Part shown: positions 10,715-23,454 of the stretch, one piece after another
Layout: each line of letters opens with the position of its first letter
How positions within the stretch are numbered: position 1 is the stretch's first letter
NCBI RefSeq assembly: GCF_036669915.1
Contig: NC_089315.1
Coordinates: forward strand, 14,304,490-14,368,489
Direction: 5' to 3'
Length of the DNA stretch: 64,000 nucleotides
DNA from: Pocillopora verrucosa
Lineage: Eukaryota > Cnidaria > Anthozoa > Scleractinia > Pocilloporidae
Program-made: the position numbers and the translations under genes
The notes under the pieces: generated by a model
Told to the model about the DNA's origin: nothing
The model's database searches: none
The model's input: only the letters and a program-made list of their open reading frames with translations

Positions 10715-11400
10715 GCACATCATACGAACAGACACAGCCATGAATACTGCTATAAAGTACTTGATCCTAAACCAAGCTTGCGCAGATCTTAATTCTAATC
10801 ACATTCATGTATTTTGTGGATACTGTTCGTGTTAATTTTTACCTGGCATTGTGGCTCAGAGGAACATTACCTTTGGAAAGGATGACGATTTCTCGACACA
10901 TAACAAAGTAATTACGATATTGTGGACATGTTCTGTCATTTCTTCGACAAAAGTTTTTGGTCACGAGAACGGGGACAGCGAAAAGGAATCTTACTTCTGT
11001 AATTTGCAGAGGCTCTTTGAATGTTTTGAATGGACAGCATTTAGTGTTATATCACTAACCCTTGGCGTTTTCTTCACTTTGACGCTTTCAGCAATTCTTC
11101 ACAATAATATGCATCAAACTGTGGCCCCATCAGGAGAGAGAGCTAGTTAAAACCAACGGCAGCTCCAAGCTAACTACAGCGAAAGCAGTGAAGGTTACCT
11201 GGATGATGATCGCAATCGCTATTTTGTTCCTCGTTTACGAGTTATCTTTCGATATTATAAGGGCATTGCTATATCTTGGCTTCATGATTGAGCCTTTGGA
11301 GCCAACTTTAAAAAATGGACTGAAAAATTTTTTTGCAAATCTTCGTATTTTTCCGTTTACATCCGAGAGTATAAATCTTCAGCAAAAGATGCTGAAATGA
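10715..11400 (+). pseudogene. Class A GPCR relic (TM1 edge to TM6/7)
   Basis: Fragments in order: IIRTDTAMNT ... KYLILNQACADL (TM1 end/TM2, 10715-10790); then a jump to ESYFCNLQRLFE with the ECL2 cysteine and a TM5-like stretch (SVISLTLGVFF, about 10970-11120); an ICL3 trace APSGERAS ended by a stop at 11148; and KVTWMMIAIAILFLV (TM6, about 11188-11240). TM3 and TM4 are missing and no NPxxY motif is visible. It is a dead member of the tandem receptor family on the same strand. Confidence 0.7.
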
Positions 11401-14400
11401 TATTAATCATTTCTCGCTTTTACTTTGCCGAAGTGAAAGACAACGTGATTTTTTATTAATTCAGTTTTATTTACGATAACTTATTGGCGATAATTCATGA
11501 CAATGTGACTTTACTTCTTGTAAACACTGCAGATATACCTTTGAACAACCGGTCCCTCTGCTCCACCATTATTTCCCTTTGCCCTTCGACAAAGCAGAAA
11601 AGCGCTTTTTTTAACCACAGGCTGCTCCATCTTGTTTTTAAGACCTAGCAAGGAGTAAGTAACAAGTAAATGTTGTCTGGAATCACTTAGAAGTTATTGA
11701 ATAAAGCTTCAAAATATCACGCCACAATAACATTAGCCACGTTCTGATCACGCAAACCATGGACATTGATCGCATTCAATAAAAGTATCCCTTCCAGGAA
11801 ATAATTTTGACTTGCTGTCAGGACTCTTCAATTTGCCATTCGGTCTTTGTCGTAAAACGTTTCATTTCCTCTAGCCTGATTATCAATTTGATTCCAATGT
11901 CATTTACAACCTTTAATGCTACGAGGAGTGGTATTTCTATTTCCTTTGCAATGTCCATAAAGGCCGGATATGTTTCAATAAGGTTTCAATTACACCAAAC
12001 GACTTGAATGCAAAACAGCGTTTAAAAAACGACGACGACATAGCAACTAAACAGATATGCTTAGGATCTCAATTTTTAATGAATTCGAATGAAATTATCC
12101 GAATCACAAAAACAACAAACTACCCTACCTAGGTGAAAAGATAGAGTCGGTAAATAGAGATCATTATTGTGAGTGGCATGGTGGAGGAAAGAGGCCAAGC
12201 GTTTCATTGGTAAGGCAAGAAAACGACAGATCGCAAAAACTATTGTTGCCAATTATTTGAAAGAAAGAAAAATATACAAATTGATTACAAAAAAAATTGC
12301 GAAGGCTAATTCATTTTCGTACAGCCTGCAGTTGAAAATGAATCATCCCAATGGTATAATTAAGTTTACTCAAAATTTATTATGTTTATTCTTCGACTAC
12401 GAAAGGTGCGGCTTGCCTACCCTGGATTTGATTAAAAAGAGATAGAAATATGTTAATAATCCTGAACACCTGCTCTTTTTAAAAAATTAATACAAAAATC
12501 AGTTTTAACACTCCTTTCAAATAAACACAATTCATCTTTACGTTGTACAATATTGATTCACTTTTGCTTCCTTATTGTAATAACTTGACCACAAGAAGCA
12601 CGCCCTTCCTCTATTTCCGTAGCCTTTCCAATTCCACACGATATTTGTGAAGAGCACATTTTTTTTGCAAGGACTGAGACTACGTCCATAATAATGTGTT
12701 TTCGTTTGCAAACGGATACTCTTTGATGTGTTTTGGCCCTCAGTCCACTCTAAAATGCTTGAAAACGGATGCCTTTTGTATAGGTGGTAACATGATTTCG
12801 AGTACAATCTGGTGTCAATAAGGACGAATAAATTTTTTAAAGGCAACAAAACTGCACGAGCCCATAGGGCGAGTGCACTTTGTAGTCTTTAAAAAATTTG
12901 CAAGTGCTTACTTACACAAAATTGTAAGTGAAATCATATTATTTACATGAAGAAAGCCTCATAGAAGACAGACGAAGTTTTGACAGCGCGCGCGCGCTAT
13001 TTGCAATTTCCCCTTTTTTCAAGTTTCGAAAATTTTTTCCATGTAGAAATGAAAACGAATTGATTCCAAAACGATATCAAAAAGTTTAAAACGCAGGCAT
13101 ATCGCTTTAGTTGAAAACGATGGATGACGTTGAATGACGTCATGGTGTCTGGCAACCTCTTTTCCAGGCCTCCCGTACTAGCCTTGTTTCACACAAGATT
13201 ACGCACGTTTAGCTGTTTTTGCTCATGGTTTAGCGCCGGCCCGAAATGGCGCAAATCGAATCGAAAAACGCTCATCAAAGTGTAGACATTTTAAAACGCA
13301 GGCATATCGTTTTAGACGGGGTCTAAAATGTTATCTAAAATCGGCACTAGAATTTCTGGAGCTATCTGTCGTGTCGCCGTTTCAATGAAAATCAAGAAAA
13401 CTCGATAATTTTCTTTCTTCAGCTTAAATATTGTGTCACTCGATAGTCGGTTATGTACTTGTGCTTTCGTTGGTTAATCTGAAATTTTCTCAAAAAAGAG
13501 GAAAAACAAAGCAATTTGTCAGTTTGCATCGTGTCCAGGGGAGAATCTATTAACATCTTCACAGCACTCCCGAGGTAACAGTTTGATCTCCGTTGGTCGT
13601 TGAGTCAGTAATTCATTTCACTAAACTGAGAAAGGGAAAGAATAGACACTTCCAGTTTTAATATGAAGAACATTCGACTGCATTACATAGTTTCTTCACG
13701 TTCTCTGGCAGTTGCGATATATCATGTTTGGGATTTATATCATGTTTGGGATTTCATTATATGGGAACATAACAACTACAAATGAAAATGCAACGAATTT
13801 GTTTGTGCACACGAAGTGTTGATGATTGAAGTGCAAACTAAAATGAGCGAACTGTTGTTGTTTAAATATTTTTCAAGTAGTCTCTCTCTCACTGGCTAAC
13901 TATTGTCATCAATTAGAACGTCAACACATGGAGCCATCAAAAGGAAAATGTCAACGAAAACTTCTAATTGATTATTATAGTTTGCCAGCAGGGAAAGAAC
14001 CATCAATCAAAAATGGTAATAGGTGATCAAAACAGCTTGCCTATCGCCGAGAAGAAAGGGAAGTTCTGATGGAAATAGATTTTATATCTAAGGTAAGAAA
14101 AAATAATTTTTAAGGTTATGAAAAAGTAAGCAATATAGATAAGACATTCTCAACACCCTTAGTTGGTCTATTTACTTACTCTTTAGCCAAACAGCATTGA
14201 TACCTCACAATATAAGTAAAATAATCTGCCCGCACAGAGTGAACTGCATTTAAAGGAACACATTATCGATTTCAGTACAATCTTCGCAAGTACAATACCA
14301 TTTTTTAAAATAAAATGTTTATCACTGCAACTCGTGGAAGAAATCTTAAAATAACCCAAAACACGTTGCTCATAATTTCTTCCATAGAGTGGCTCTTCAA

Positions 14401-14652
14401 ACAATAGATTTGTTCAAAACAGAGCCTTTAACTCGCTTGAATTTGGAGCGACAAAATTTTAATTAGAATTTCAAAATAAACAATGGGTGTTAAGAGTATG
14501 TATCAGTGGTAATACAAATCATATCTTGAGTGAGAATTATTAACATTTACAACGGGAAATGACATTTGTGATAAAAAGATATAATTGAGGCAGTTAAAAA
14601 GAAATCTTTCTTTCGGATGCAAATCTTATCTTCCGAACATCCCGAGCCAAAA
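11401..14652. other. Intergenic; no convincing gene, one candidate 5' UTR exon end
   Basis: Only short frames without recognisable features. Notable: a GCGCGCGCGC run near 12987, and a motif AAACGCAGGCATATCG that occurs twice (about 13090 and 13294), marking a short dispersed repeat. At 14092 an exon-like sequence ends in CTAAG followed by GTAAGA, a good donor site. Comparable donors lie upstream of the next two receptors, so this may be a non-coding first exon of the receptor at 14653. Confidence 0.4.
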
Positions 14653-16085
14653 ATGGAATTATGGAACTTTCCAAAGAGTGACAGTATCGATGTAGAGTCA
14701 ATGTCCAACTCCAGTGGCGTTATTCTCAAAGAAGGTACGATATACATGTTAATCAAGCACATCTGAACACGCTATTACGGTGCGTCAATCCACTTACTGA
14801 ATAACCATCCTTTAAGAAGATGAACATATCAGGTACATATTGCACCTTTAAGAGAAATATGGTCTATTAGCTTTTTTAAATTTCTATCAAATGGAGCTTC
14901 ATGGCTGAAAATTGAAAATATGCCAAAATATATGCTTGAAGACTTCACTTCTAGTAACGGAGCCACAGTTCTTACGAGTACCTGAACGTATACCCGAGGA
15001 TGGGAAAGTTAGAAAAGCAAGAGGAATATACTGTAACACTTTTAAGGTATGAAATCATGTTCTCTCTTGTTTGTAAACTCACATGTTACCAGAAATATTT
15101 ACTTCTTTACCCTCTAGGGAATGCTACAAGGGATAGTGGAAAGGAACAAGGTCATTTGAATCTGGTGATGTATGTGGCCTACACCATCACATTTCTGTCA
15201 TCTTTATTCGGCAACTCAGTTATCATTTATATCATTCGAACAGATAACTCCTTGAAGACCACGACAAATTATCTGGTTATGAACCAAGCATGTGTCGATA
15301 TTTTTATAACATTGTCTGAGCCAGTGAATTTCCTTTATCACAGTTTCACAGGCAGCCTATGGCTTAGGGGCGTTATAGGTTTAATAACTTGCAAGGCGTA
15401 TATGACGTCTGTATACTCATTGCCTGACTTTTCAGTGTGGATCCTTGCAGTGATTGCTGTTGACCGCTTTTACGCAGTAGTTCTGCCTTTAAGACAGTCA
15501 CCTGTATCTCAGCATTTAAAGAAAATCATGTTTGTTCTCTGGTTATGGTCTCTCGCTTGGTCGGTACCCATCGTTATCGGTGAGAACTTTATAAAAGTTG
15601 GACAATCCTATTATTGCGATTTATATCGTCTTGTAAATAAGTGGACCATCCTTAACGATATACATCTCGCTGTGGGTGTCTTGTTACCTTTTCTAGTAAT
15701 AGTCTGTCTTTACACGGCAGTGTGCTACAAACTTTGGTCACGTAAAGTGCCAGGAGAAGGAGCCAATCAGATCGAGGCTCAGAGAATAGCAAAAAGAGTC
15801 ACCGTAATGATGATTGCGGTGGTAGTATTGTACGCCTTATGCTGGTTCACTTTGTTTACATTTTTCTTCTTAAATTCTCACCATTTTCTACAGTTAAATG
15901 GAATACTACTTTTCTTGGTTATGTGGCTACCATCTCTCTTCAGTGGCCTCAATCCTTACGTTTACCTCACATTTAGTCAAAATTTTCGCAAGGCCTGTAA
16001 AAAGATATTGTCAAATTGCCGTTTCCCACCTCAAGACATACATATTTCTGTTTGTTCACAACACATAGAACTAAAACAGAGGTAA
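14653..16085 (+). CDS. Class A (rhodopsin-like) GPCR, receptor 1, probably two exons
   Basis: Seven-helix receptor expected in the plasma membrane, signalling through G proteins. Suggested structure: exon 1 14653-14734 (ATG, 27 codons, with N-glycosylation site NSS), intron 14735-15117 with a GTACGA donor, exon 2 15118-16085. Both sides are phase 1 and join as E-G-NATRDS, with NAT another glycosylation site. The single open frame from ATG 15000 is the alternative, but it would make intron sequence coding. Visible marks: TM1 GNSV; TM2 LVMNQACVD; TM3 cysteine in LITCKAY; IAVDRFYAV (DRF in place of DRY); ECL2 cysteine in SYYCDLY; ICL3 KVPGEGA; TM6 ALCWF; TM7 LNPYVYL; a short tail. The ligand cannot be read from sequence; peptide receptors (neuropeptide FF/QRFP/tachykinin-like) are the nearest feel. 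The frame is intact. Confidence 0.85.
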
Positions 16086-18029
16086 GAACATGTAGCTTAA
16101 TAGCATACAAACATGAAGGGCGACGTTGCTGAATAAAGTTCACATTGCCTTTGTATACCGAAATCACATTAAAGTTGTTGAGTATAATGTTTTCCCTGTT
16201 GCTTGTTTCTTGTGTCATTAGTACTGACAAAATGGGAAGGCATGCGTTATTGTTGTTACAGTGGGAATTTCAGTTGGGTATTAGGTGTATATTCGACTAA
16301 TAAAAAAAAGAAATCTGAAAAAAGGATCTTAATAGATAAAAACAGCAAAATTCTCAGGAACGTGAAGCGTATGAGATCCACAAGCCCGCACGGCTTGAAA
16401 AACAAGGAACAGCAGACATAGCATAGGGTTCTGTCCAAAAAGTAATGAGAACGAACATCCACAAAGTCTTAAAGACCGTGTCATGTTTAGTCCCGGCACT
16501 GAGTGATAACTTTATATCAAGAGTGCAAGACTGACAAATTTTCTTACAAAAAAATTTCGATCGCTACTAAAGTCAACACGATTTAAAGGTTCTATGCATA
16601 AAACATCAGTGGTATTAAAAAAATTTTGCAGCGTGGTTACAGCACCTACCCTTCCTTTAAAGACATTACATTTCTGTCACTTTTAATTTTATAAGAAACA
16701 ACCTGCGTCATCCCTTGCCTTGGCCACCCAGTCGATCGACATTTCGGAATGCACTATAATGGAAAAGGGAATAGGGTACGTTGTTTGTAGTTAGAGTAGA
16801 ACTAATTATCAAACGACAGACACCACCAGCAAAGAGCGTAATTGCTTATATAGGATTCAGTTAAATGAAACTTATGGTTTCAGTAAACAAGAAACACTTT
16901 ATAGAACAGCAAGCTATAAGTGATTCTACAGCGACTCCCTTTCTCTCTGCTTAAGGAGATAAATGAAAAAAATTATTCAAGTAGGGGTTTGCACGATTTG
17001 TCCATATCCCTTTTTAAAGACTATAGATCAAAGCTGTCTACATTATTTAGCTTCCAGATTTAACTAAGTCTTGAATTATTCGTTTACTGCCATTTCTTTT
17101 ACATTTTTATTTTCAGATATGTAGTAAGAGTCTAGTACAAAGAACGGGAAGTTTTGGTATTATAAAAAGTCGCCAACATTTAACCTTCGTTTCGATTTAC
17201 TTTCCGATGATTCAACTCGAGTTTCATTTACACTATAAAGCTTTTGACAAACATCGTACCTTGTTTGAAATTGTGAATACAAAGGTACATCTATTGTAAT
17301 TAAAATTCAAGCCAGCTTTAAACGAAAATAAAAATATTGTAAACCATTGCTATCACTGAACAGAAAACGAAAGTTTTTCACTCAACCTGTCCTCTTGAAA
17401 ATATTGCCGGATTTTATCTTCTCAGATTGACCAAAGGAACTGAACTCAAAGGTAAGAAAAACTTGTAACGCAATACTATTACTGATTAAAACAAGAAACG
17501 AAGCTTCACATAGATAGTGTGTATAATCTGAAGCTCTTAACTGAGCCTAGTATCCTTTTGACGAGTTAACTCTTTCATTTGTGGTACATTGCCTTCCGGT
17601 TAAATTTTTCAAACCATACCCAAACAGAAATTATATCGCCCTTAATATCATCCAGACTTAACTCTGGCAAAGAACCCTTAAACAACCAAGGCATGAGCTT
17701 TTTTCGGAATAATTGAAATGGTTCCAAGGCTAGATCAGCAGGTAAAACGAGATTAAAAATTCTTCTTCAATACCTTGAGTTGCTTACAAAACAAAACGTC
17801 AGGAGGCTTCATTGCGGGAGTCAGGTATATCAGAAGTCCCTCGTTCCTTTCGCCAATTTCTCGCCCAGCTGTTTAGCAAGTGAGTACAAGCGTTTTATAT
17901 GGAAGACTTCAAGATCAGAAAAGAGGAGCCATATTTATTTGACGCTGCTAACTCAAACGTAACGAAACCTTTGAGTGACTCATTATACAGCGGTTAACTA
18001 GCGACAGTAGACAAAAGGCGTATAGTAAT
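16086..18029. other. Intergenic between receptors 1 and 2
   Basis: No gene-like frame. A candidate non-coding exon lies around 17426-17451: a TTTTATCTTCTCAG acceptor, a short exon, then CAAAG followed by GTAAGA as donor. Its distance to receptor 2 is similar to that of the equivalent donor before receptor 1. Confidence 0.4.
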
Positions 18030-19058
18030 TTGATGGTTTCTCCTTCACTCACAGGAAAGTGTCAAGTAGAGTTAAACATGTCCTCTCTAATCTTGCTGAC
18101 GCATTTAATACTTCTGGCTTCCCTTTTCGGAAACTCAGTCCTAATTCACATCATACGAGTAGATGACTCCCTGAAGACAACAATAAATTACTTGATCTTG
18201 AACCAAGCATGCGCTGATCTTTGGTTTACATTGATCGGGTGTATAGGCATAACTCTCCAAACAGACCAGCTGGGATATATATGGTTTCGAGGAAATTTTG
18301 CTACAATAACTTGTAGGTCCTTTCTCTCGATTTTGGTCATCCCATCTCTGTTTACCAGCTGGATTCTGGTAGCAATTGCTGTTGAGCGTTTTTATGCAGT
18401 CACTCAACCGTTGAGGCGCTCGCCTCTATCTCAGCACTTAAGGAAAACAGTGGTGTTTATGTGGATTTGGTCTCTTGCCGGCTCGACAAATGTCCTTGTA
18501 AATGGAATGCTCTTTAAAGCCGAGCCAAACTATTACTGCACTGTTTCCGATAAGTGGATAATACCTCGCTCCATTTCAGCCATAGTAAATGTATTCATTC
18601 CTGTAATAATAATGGCAGTTCTCTACACTATAGTTTGTCGAACACTGTGGTCTCGTGAGATACCAGGAGAGGGAACCAACCAGAATCAAGGGCAAAACAG
18701 TGCGACAAAGATAGCAAGACGAGTTTCCATCATGATGATTGTTATTGTTGTTTTGTACATAGTTTGCTGTTTTCCTTACGACGTAAACCTCGCTTTAACA
18801 TCTTTAGGCTTCGTAGAAGTAAAATCTAACGCTGACAGATTTCTTATCATGATAGCAATTACCTACAGTAGTATCAATCCTTACATTTATCTTACCTTTA
18901 ATCAAAAATTTCGACATGCCTTTAAGAAAAGTCTTCCGAACTGTTTCCGAAGAGTCAATATTCTCCGCGTTCCTCCTTTTCGATCCCAAAGCGTAGAATT
19001 GGAACAAATATCAAAAATAGAGCAGGCGCCTGAAATGGAACGTGTGGGCCGTTATTAA
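18030..19058 (+). CDS. Class A (rhodopsin-like) GPCR, receptor 2
   Basis: An intact seven-helix receptor frame. The 18030 ATG gives 342 residues, but an acceptor (TTCACTCACAG at 18044-18054) sits in phase 1 right after it, as in the paralogues. The real start may therefore be in an unseen upstream exon or at the ATG of MSSLILL (18078). Motifs: TM1 GNSVLIHIIR; TM2 LILNQACAD; TM3 cysteine TITCRSF; AIAVERFYAV (ERF for DRY); ECL2 cysteine YYCTV; ICL3 EIPGEGTNQ; TM6 VCCFPYD (CxxP, W of CWxP replaced by C); TM7 INPYIYLTF; tail ending in RSQSVELEQI-like sequence shared with other members. The ICL3 and tail identity show it is a tandem duplicate of its neighbours. Ligand unknown. Confidence 0.87.
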   Translation: MMVSPSLTGKCQVELNMSSLILLTHLILLASLFGNSVLIHIIRVDDSLKTTINYLILNQACADLWFTLIGCIGITLQTDQLGYIWFRGNFATITCRSFLSILVIPSLFTSWILVAIAVERFYAVTQPLRRSPLSQHLRKTVVFMWIWSLAGSTNVLVNGMLFKAEPNYYCTVSDKWIIPRSISAIVNVFIPVIIMAVLYTIVCRTLWSREIPGEGTNQNQGQNSATKIARRVSIMMIVIVVLYIVCCFPYDVNLALTSLGFVEVKSNADRFLIMIAITYSSINPYIYLTFNQKFRHAFKKSLPNCFRRVNILRVPPFRSQSVELEQISKIEQAPEMERVGRY

Positions 19059-21762
19059 ATGCACGAGGGGTAAATATAATTAAATAACGCAACCAAAATA
19101 TTGCAATGAACGTATGTAGATGACTTCCAGAGCCAAGATTATTAGCATGTAAAAGCTTTGCAAAGAGTCATAATTCTTCTGGTCATGATATCATGTTACT
19201 AAGACTGTTAGTTCATCTTTGATAATTGGCGAGATTTTCAATATCCCGGCTATGAAAACGAATCACACCACAATCATTGATGATTATATGATTTGGATTG
19301 CTCTTATGAGCAAATGAAATTACCTCGGCTCTTTTTATTAATCGAAAGTGAAAAGAAATTAAGACAAAAAAAAATGTATGAAAGCAAAATGCGATGAATA
19401 ACGTGCTTTCCCATGCAACATGCACTGTTCTTAAAAAGAAGGCCAGAGAAAGGTAACAGTGACTTAATACACCTAACTCTAAACTGACTAAAGACCTACG
19501 ACAATTCAGCGGAGAAAATATTTATCAAAATAAAATATAATTTATTCTTGATACCTTTATAACATATAAAGCCCCAGCGATTACTACTGTAGCGATATCT
19601 CAGTAATGTGGGCTAGTTAAAAAAGTTTCGTCCCGTTACTTTAGTAGAATCGAGTATCAAATTATTGAAGTGTAATTATATTGCTATGTATTGTCATATA
19701 GTTCTGTACTTTTTAGTTCTATGTCAAATTGCGCAAGTGGAAACTGTAATAGCAACATCATAGAAAAACATTAAATTCAAAAGCGGAAACCTCCATTCCT
19801 AGATCCATCGTGTTTCTCAATTCGAGCAAGACATACGCGCATCATTTCTTGAGGCCTTGTCATTCCTTTTTAAAAACAATTCACAGTCTGCTCGAGGCCG
19901 TGACTTTTATAATCTTCTTACAAAAACACGCACCGCTTGTCGAATATCTTATGCGTACATTGACGACCTGTTCCCATTGCTGAGTGAAAAGACATAAATG
20001 AAGAACTGCAGGCGTCTTCGCCAAATACTTCGAAATTTCTGTACCTTCTTAATTTATCCCTTAAGCACAAACTTGACAAAGGAAACTGATCGCAAAATAA
20101 ACATTGACTGCAGCTAGATAGCTTTGGCAGGTATATAAGGTGGTAAAGATTGAATCAGATGGGGAAAATCTAAGCGAAGTATTGGCCTTTTGTTTCATAT
20201 AAGATGAGTAATAGAAAGTTGCTGAACGCTTTACCTTTCTTTGGCCATACATATTCATTATCAATTGGAGAACTCAAAATATTCTACCGTTCGTTGTAGC
20301 TTACAAATTCCCTATTAGTGCGAAATTGGCTCGGAAGGAAACTTTATTTCTTAATTAAAAAAAAAAGAACGTGATGAGCTGGAGACACTTACAAGTGTTA
20401 GACAAACTCTGACAAGGATTACCAAAGGGGTAAAATGACAGTTTAAGAAAATTTTTTTGTGAGAAGTCTACTTGTTATTATAGTAAGGTTTGAGCACGAA
20501 AGAGGATATTACATGGCCTTACGGGAATACGAATTCTATCTTCGATAGTTCGCGGTGTTAGTAATTATATTGAGTGAGAGACATCGGATCTTATTTCAGA
20601 GACAGGAGAGATTTGGTATTTCACCAATCTATATACTTGTATAAAAAAACTCAGTAATTCATGAACTAGATGAGCTAAACAAATTCAACATTTCTCGCAC
20701 GAAGACAGGTGTTCGAGCGGCAAATTGTCAAGAACTAATTTTCTTATTAAAATGTTTTGCAAAATATCTCTCAAACATCTTGCGCGCTCATTGGCTAGCT
20801 TTTGTCGTGTATAAGAGTACAGGAGGACACAAATTATAAGAGCTGTCAACGATAGTAGATCAAGGAATAATTTTCCCAAACATCTCCCGAAAATTTTTCT
20901 CATCATAATATTTAAGTGCGGTGAAACCCCCAATGAAAGATCGCAAATAGCTGTTGTTCGAGATAGGTTGTTCATCGGCTGGAAAATACTTTATTGTACT
21001 GAGAAACAGATGTCAGACTAAGGTAAGTAAAGGTGATAGCAACTTAATTACTGTTGCTGACTAACTTGCCTTCATCTTTAAAATAGCAAAGAAAAAAAAA
21101 GAAAAGGGAAACAGATAAATTTTATTCAGAGTTTGATTTTTATCTATTTAAGTTCTATACCCAGTTCATCGCTTTGTTTTTACTCAACGTTTACGTGACT
21201 GAATGAAATGTGTTTCACATTCTCTCTTTAATTCAAAAGACCTGATGAAAGGCGACACAATCGCGATATTTCAAAAAGCTCTAGGATTGATTGCTTGAGG
21301 GTAAGGAAAAAGCCACATAATCTTGTCTCGTGAAATCGAAGTGTGGGTTATAATGTGTGGCAACAATATCAATTTCTTAACAGTTAAACCATACACTTTC
21401 CGCAAATGCACTGCATGCAGATATTGGCTCCTACGTGTCATTCTAAACAAGATAATTAAGTCGGCTTTTTGTGCACTAACTACATATAAATCATGACCTA
21501 GCCGCGCAACAAAGCAAAAGTTAAGGAAAATAATTCAGTACAACTCCCTGAAAGAAAGAAAGAAAGAAAGAAAGGAAGTCAGATAAGTTGCGACCGAAAA
21601 AAAGGGGGGGGGGCAGGGGGGGGCGGTTGTAAGACGCAAATTCAACTCGTTGAAGCCAATTATTTACGAACTAAAGGATTTAATTTTTACTGTCATTTAT
21701 TTTTATGTACAGAGAATTGTGTTGGAAACTTAACATGTAATAACATTTTTTGCATGTTCCAG
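19059..21762. other. Intergenic between receptors 2 and 3
   Basis: No convincing gene. At 21022 an exon-like stretch ends CTAAG followed by GTAAGT, a strong donor and a candidate 5' UTR exon of receptor 3. A GAAA microsatellite (21551-21584) and a nearly pure G run (21604-21624) follow. The 96-codon minus-strand frame at 20685-20975 has no recognisable domain and overlaps the presumed promoter side of receptor 3; I do not call it. Confidence 0.4.
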
Positions 21763-21807
21763 GAAAGCAACGATACATTTAGTCTCAAGTCCCTCTCACA
21801 CGAGGCA

Positions 21808-23082
21808 ATGGCAGGTAATATGTAAAGGAAACTTGGTTTGGTCACTGGGAAAACTGAGAAATATAATTAAATGAAGTTACTTCTTCCTATGTTGAGTGCT
21901 GGTTTTTTTCTTTTTAAATAAATCGCAACCAAACGAAGGTAAAACTAGAGTATAGCAGGCTTTTCAAAACCCAACGAGAATCTAACTTAAGACAATAAGG
22001 AACAACAAATGGCAATATGTAAAACGCTAATTTCTTTTGCAGATGACAAATTTTCATTTCTCGTCTTGCCAGAAAATAACACAAGTACCATGAAAGCAAC
22101 ACATTATCACGTTACCCCGTTAATCTACTTTGTCTACGTCTTCACTTTTGTTTTGTCTCTGGTGGGTAACTCGGTCATCATTCACATCATACGAAAAGAT
22201 CGCGCCATGAGAACCACCACAAATTGGTTAATACTCAGCCAAGCGTGCGTCGATCTCTACTTAACAATGATAAATTTATTGCACGTTTTTGTCCCCTTTC
22301 ATGATTTTAAGACGCTAACTCATCTTTGGATTGGTGGGGTCTTTGGACAAATCACATGCAAGTCCTTTTTGGCAAGTGTGGTTATTTCACCGGTCTTTAC
22401 AGGGTGGATCCTGGTACCTATAGCTGTCGAACGCTTCTACGCAGTCATAAGACCTTTCAAATCATCGCCAATTTCTCAGCACTTGAAGAAAACTATCATG
22501 TCAGCGTACACTTGGTCTGTCGCTTGTTCAGTAAACGTCATGGTGAATGGAGTCGTCGTGGAAATCAACAAATACCATTACTGTGGTTTGCCATCTGGAG
22601 TGACACGTATTGACATAATTTTGAGCACTTTCAACATCTCCATAATTCTGCTCATCATAATGGTCCTCTACACGGTCGTCTGCCATAAACTTTGGTCGCG
22701 TGGAGTCCCAATAGAGGGTATCAATCAAAATCAAAGACACGTTGAATCAAACAAGAAAACAGCAAAAAAAGTAACTTGGATGATGATTACTGTTGTTGTC
22801 TTATACATACTCTGTTGGTTTCCACTTGGTGTATTGCTGATTCTGAATTACCATGGTATTGTACACATAAGTTTAAACGTATATTTCTTCGTTACATGGT
22901 TAACGGTTGCGTTCAGTGGTACTAATCCCTACGTTTATTTTGCCTTTGCTCAAACGTTCAGGCAGGCGTTTAAAAGGAAGTTTGATAATTTCTATAGAAA
23001 ATGCAAGATTGACGGTGTTCTTCGTTGCTCTAACGTTCGGTCCGAAAGGGTCGACTTAGAGTCGATCGAAAGGCGTAATTAA
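21808..23082 (+). CDS. Class A (rhodopsin-like) GPCR, receptor 3, split first codons
   Basis: The best model has a tiny coding exon. An acceptor (TGCATGTTCCAG, ending 21762) opens exon 21763-21814, whose only coding part is ATGGCAG (21808-21814) before a GTAATA donor. The next acceptor (TTCTTTTGCAG, ending 22042) starts exon 22043-23082. Phase 1 on both sides gives M-A-D-D-K-F and then NNTS, a glycosylation site. Starting instead at ATG 22009 would translate intron. Motifs: TM1 GNSVIIHIIR; TM2 LILSQACVD; TM3 cysteine QITCKSF; IAVERFYAV; ECL2 cysteine YHYCGL; ICL3 GVPIEGINQNQ; TM6 LCWFPLG (complete CWxP); TM7 TNPYVYFAF; tail RSERVDLESIE. An intact receptor, ligand unknown, co-oriented with receptors 1 and 2. 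Confidence 0.87.
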
Positions 23083-23454
23083 GGCATTTCATCCTCAGAG
23101 TGACTGGCCGCTCTACCGCAAGAAACGATCCCTTGGTTTATAGAAATTTAATTTTTTTTGATTCATCAAACTTTTTCACGATTGACATGCATATTAATTC
23201 CTTACTTTACCACTTTGCATTGCGGCGTCAAAAGGCCACGTTGTTGTTTGCCGTTTTCTGACTGAGTTGGTAACACGTGAAATCAAACAGATTTCGTTAT
23301 ACATTGTTGTAATTTCAAGCGAAAAAGGTGTTGTTTAGAACGTGGCTTACAACTGTAAATAACAAAGTTGTACATGTAGCTTTTATTTTGAAGACATTGT
23401 TTCAAATCGGATGTATAGAGGGGGTAATTTTTAAAAGAAACTGTGGGGGATACA

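Noticed and set aside
12173-12445. 90-codon lysine-rich plus-strand frame
   Set aside because: AT-rich composition explains it; no domain or splice context.
15000-15117. N-terminal extension of receptor 1 from ATG 15000
   Set aside because: It lies left of a good phase-1 acceptor that matches the paralogues and is probably intron; an alternative coding exon is visible at 14653-14734.
17735-17760. ATGGTTCCAAGG ... CAG/GTAAAA as first exon of receptor 2
   Set aside because: Splices in phase 0, whereas the receptor exon needs phase 1; joining would hit a stop at once.
20685-20975. 96-codon minus-strand frame
   Set aside because: No recognisable domain; overlaps the presumed 5' region of receptor 3.
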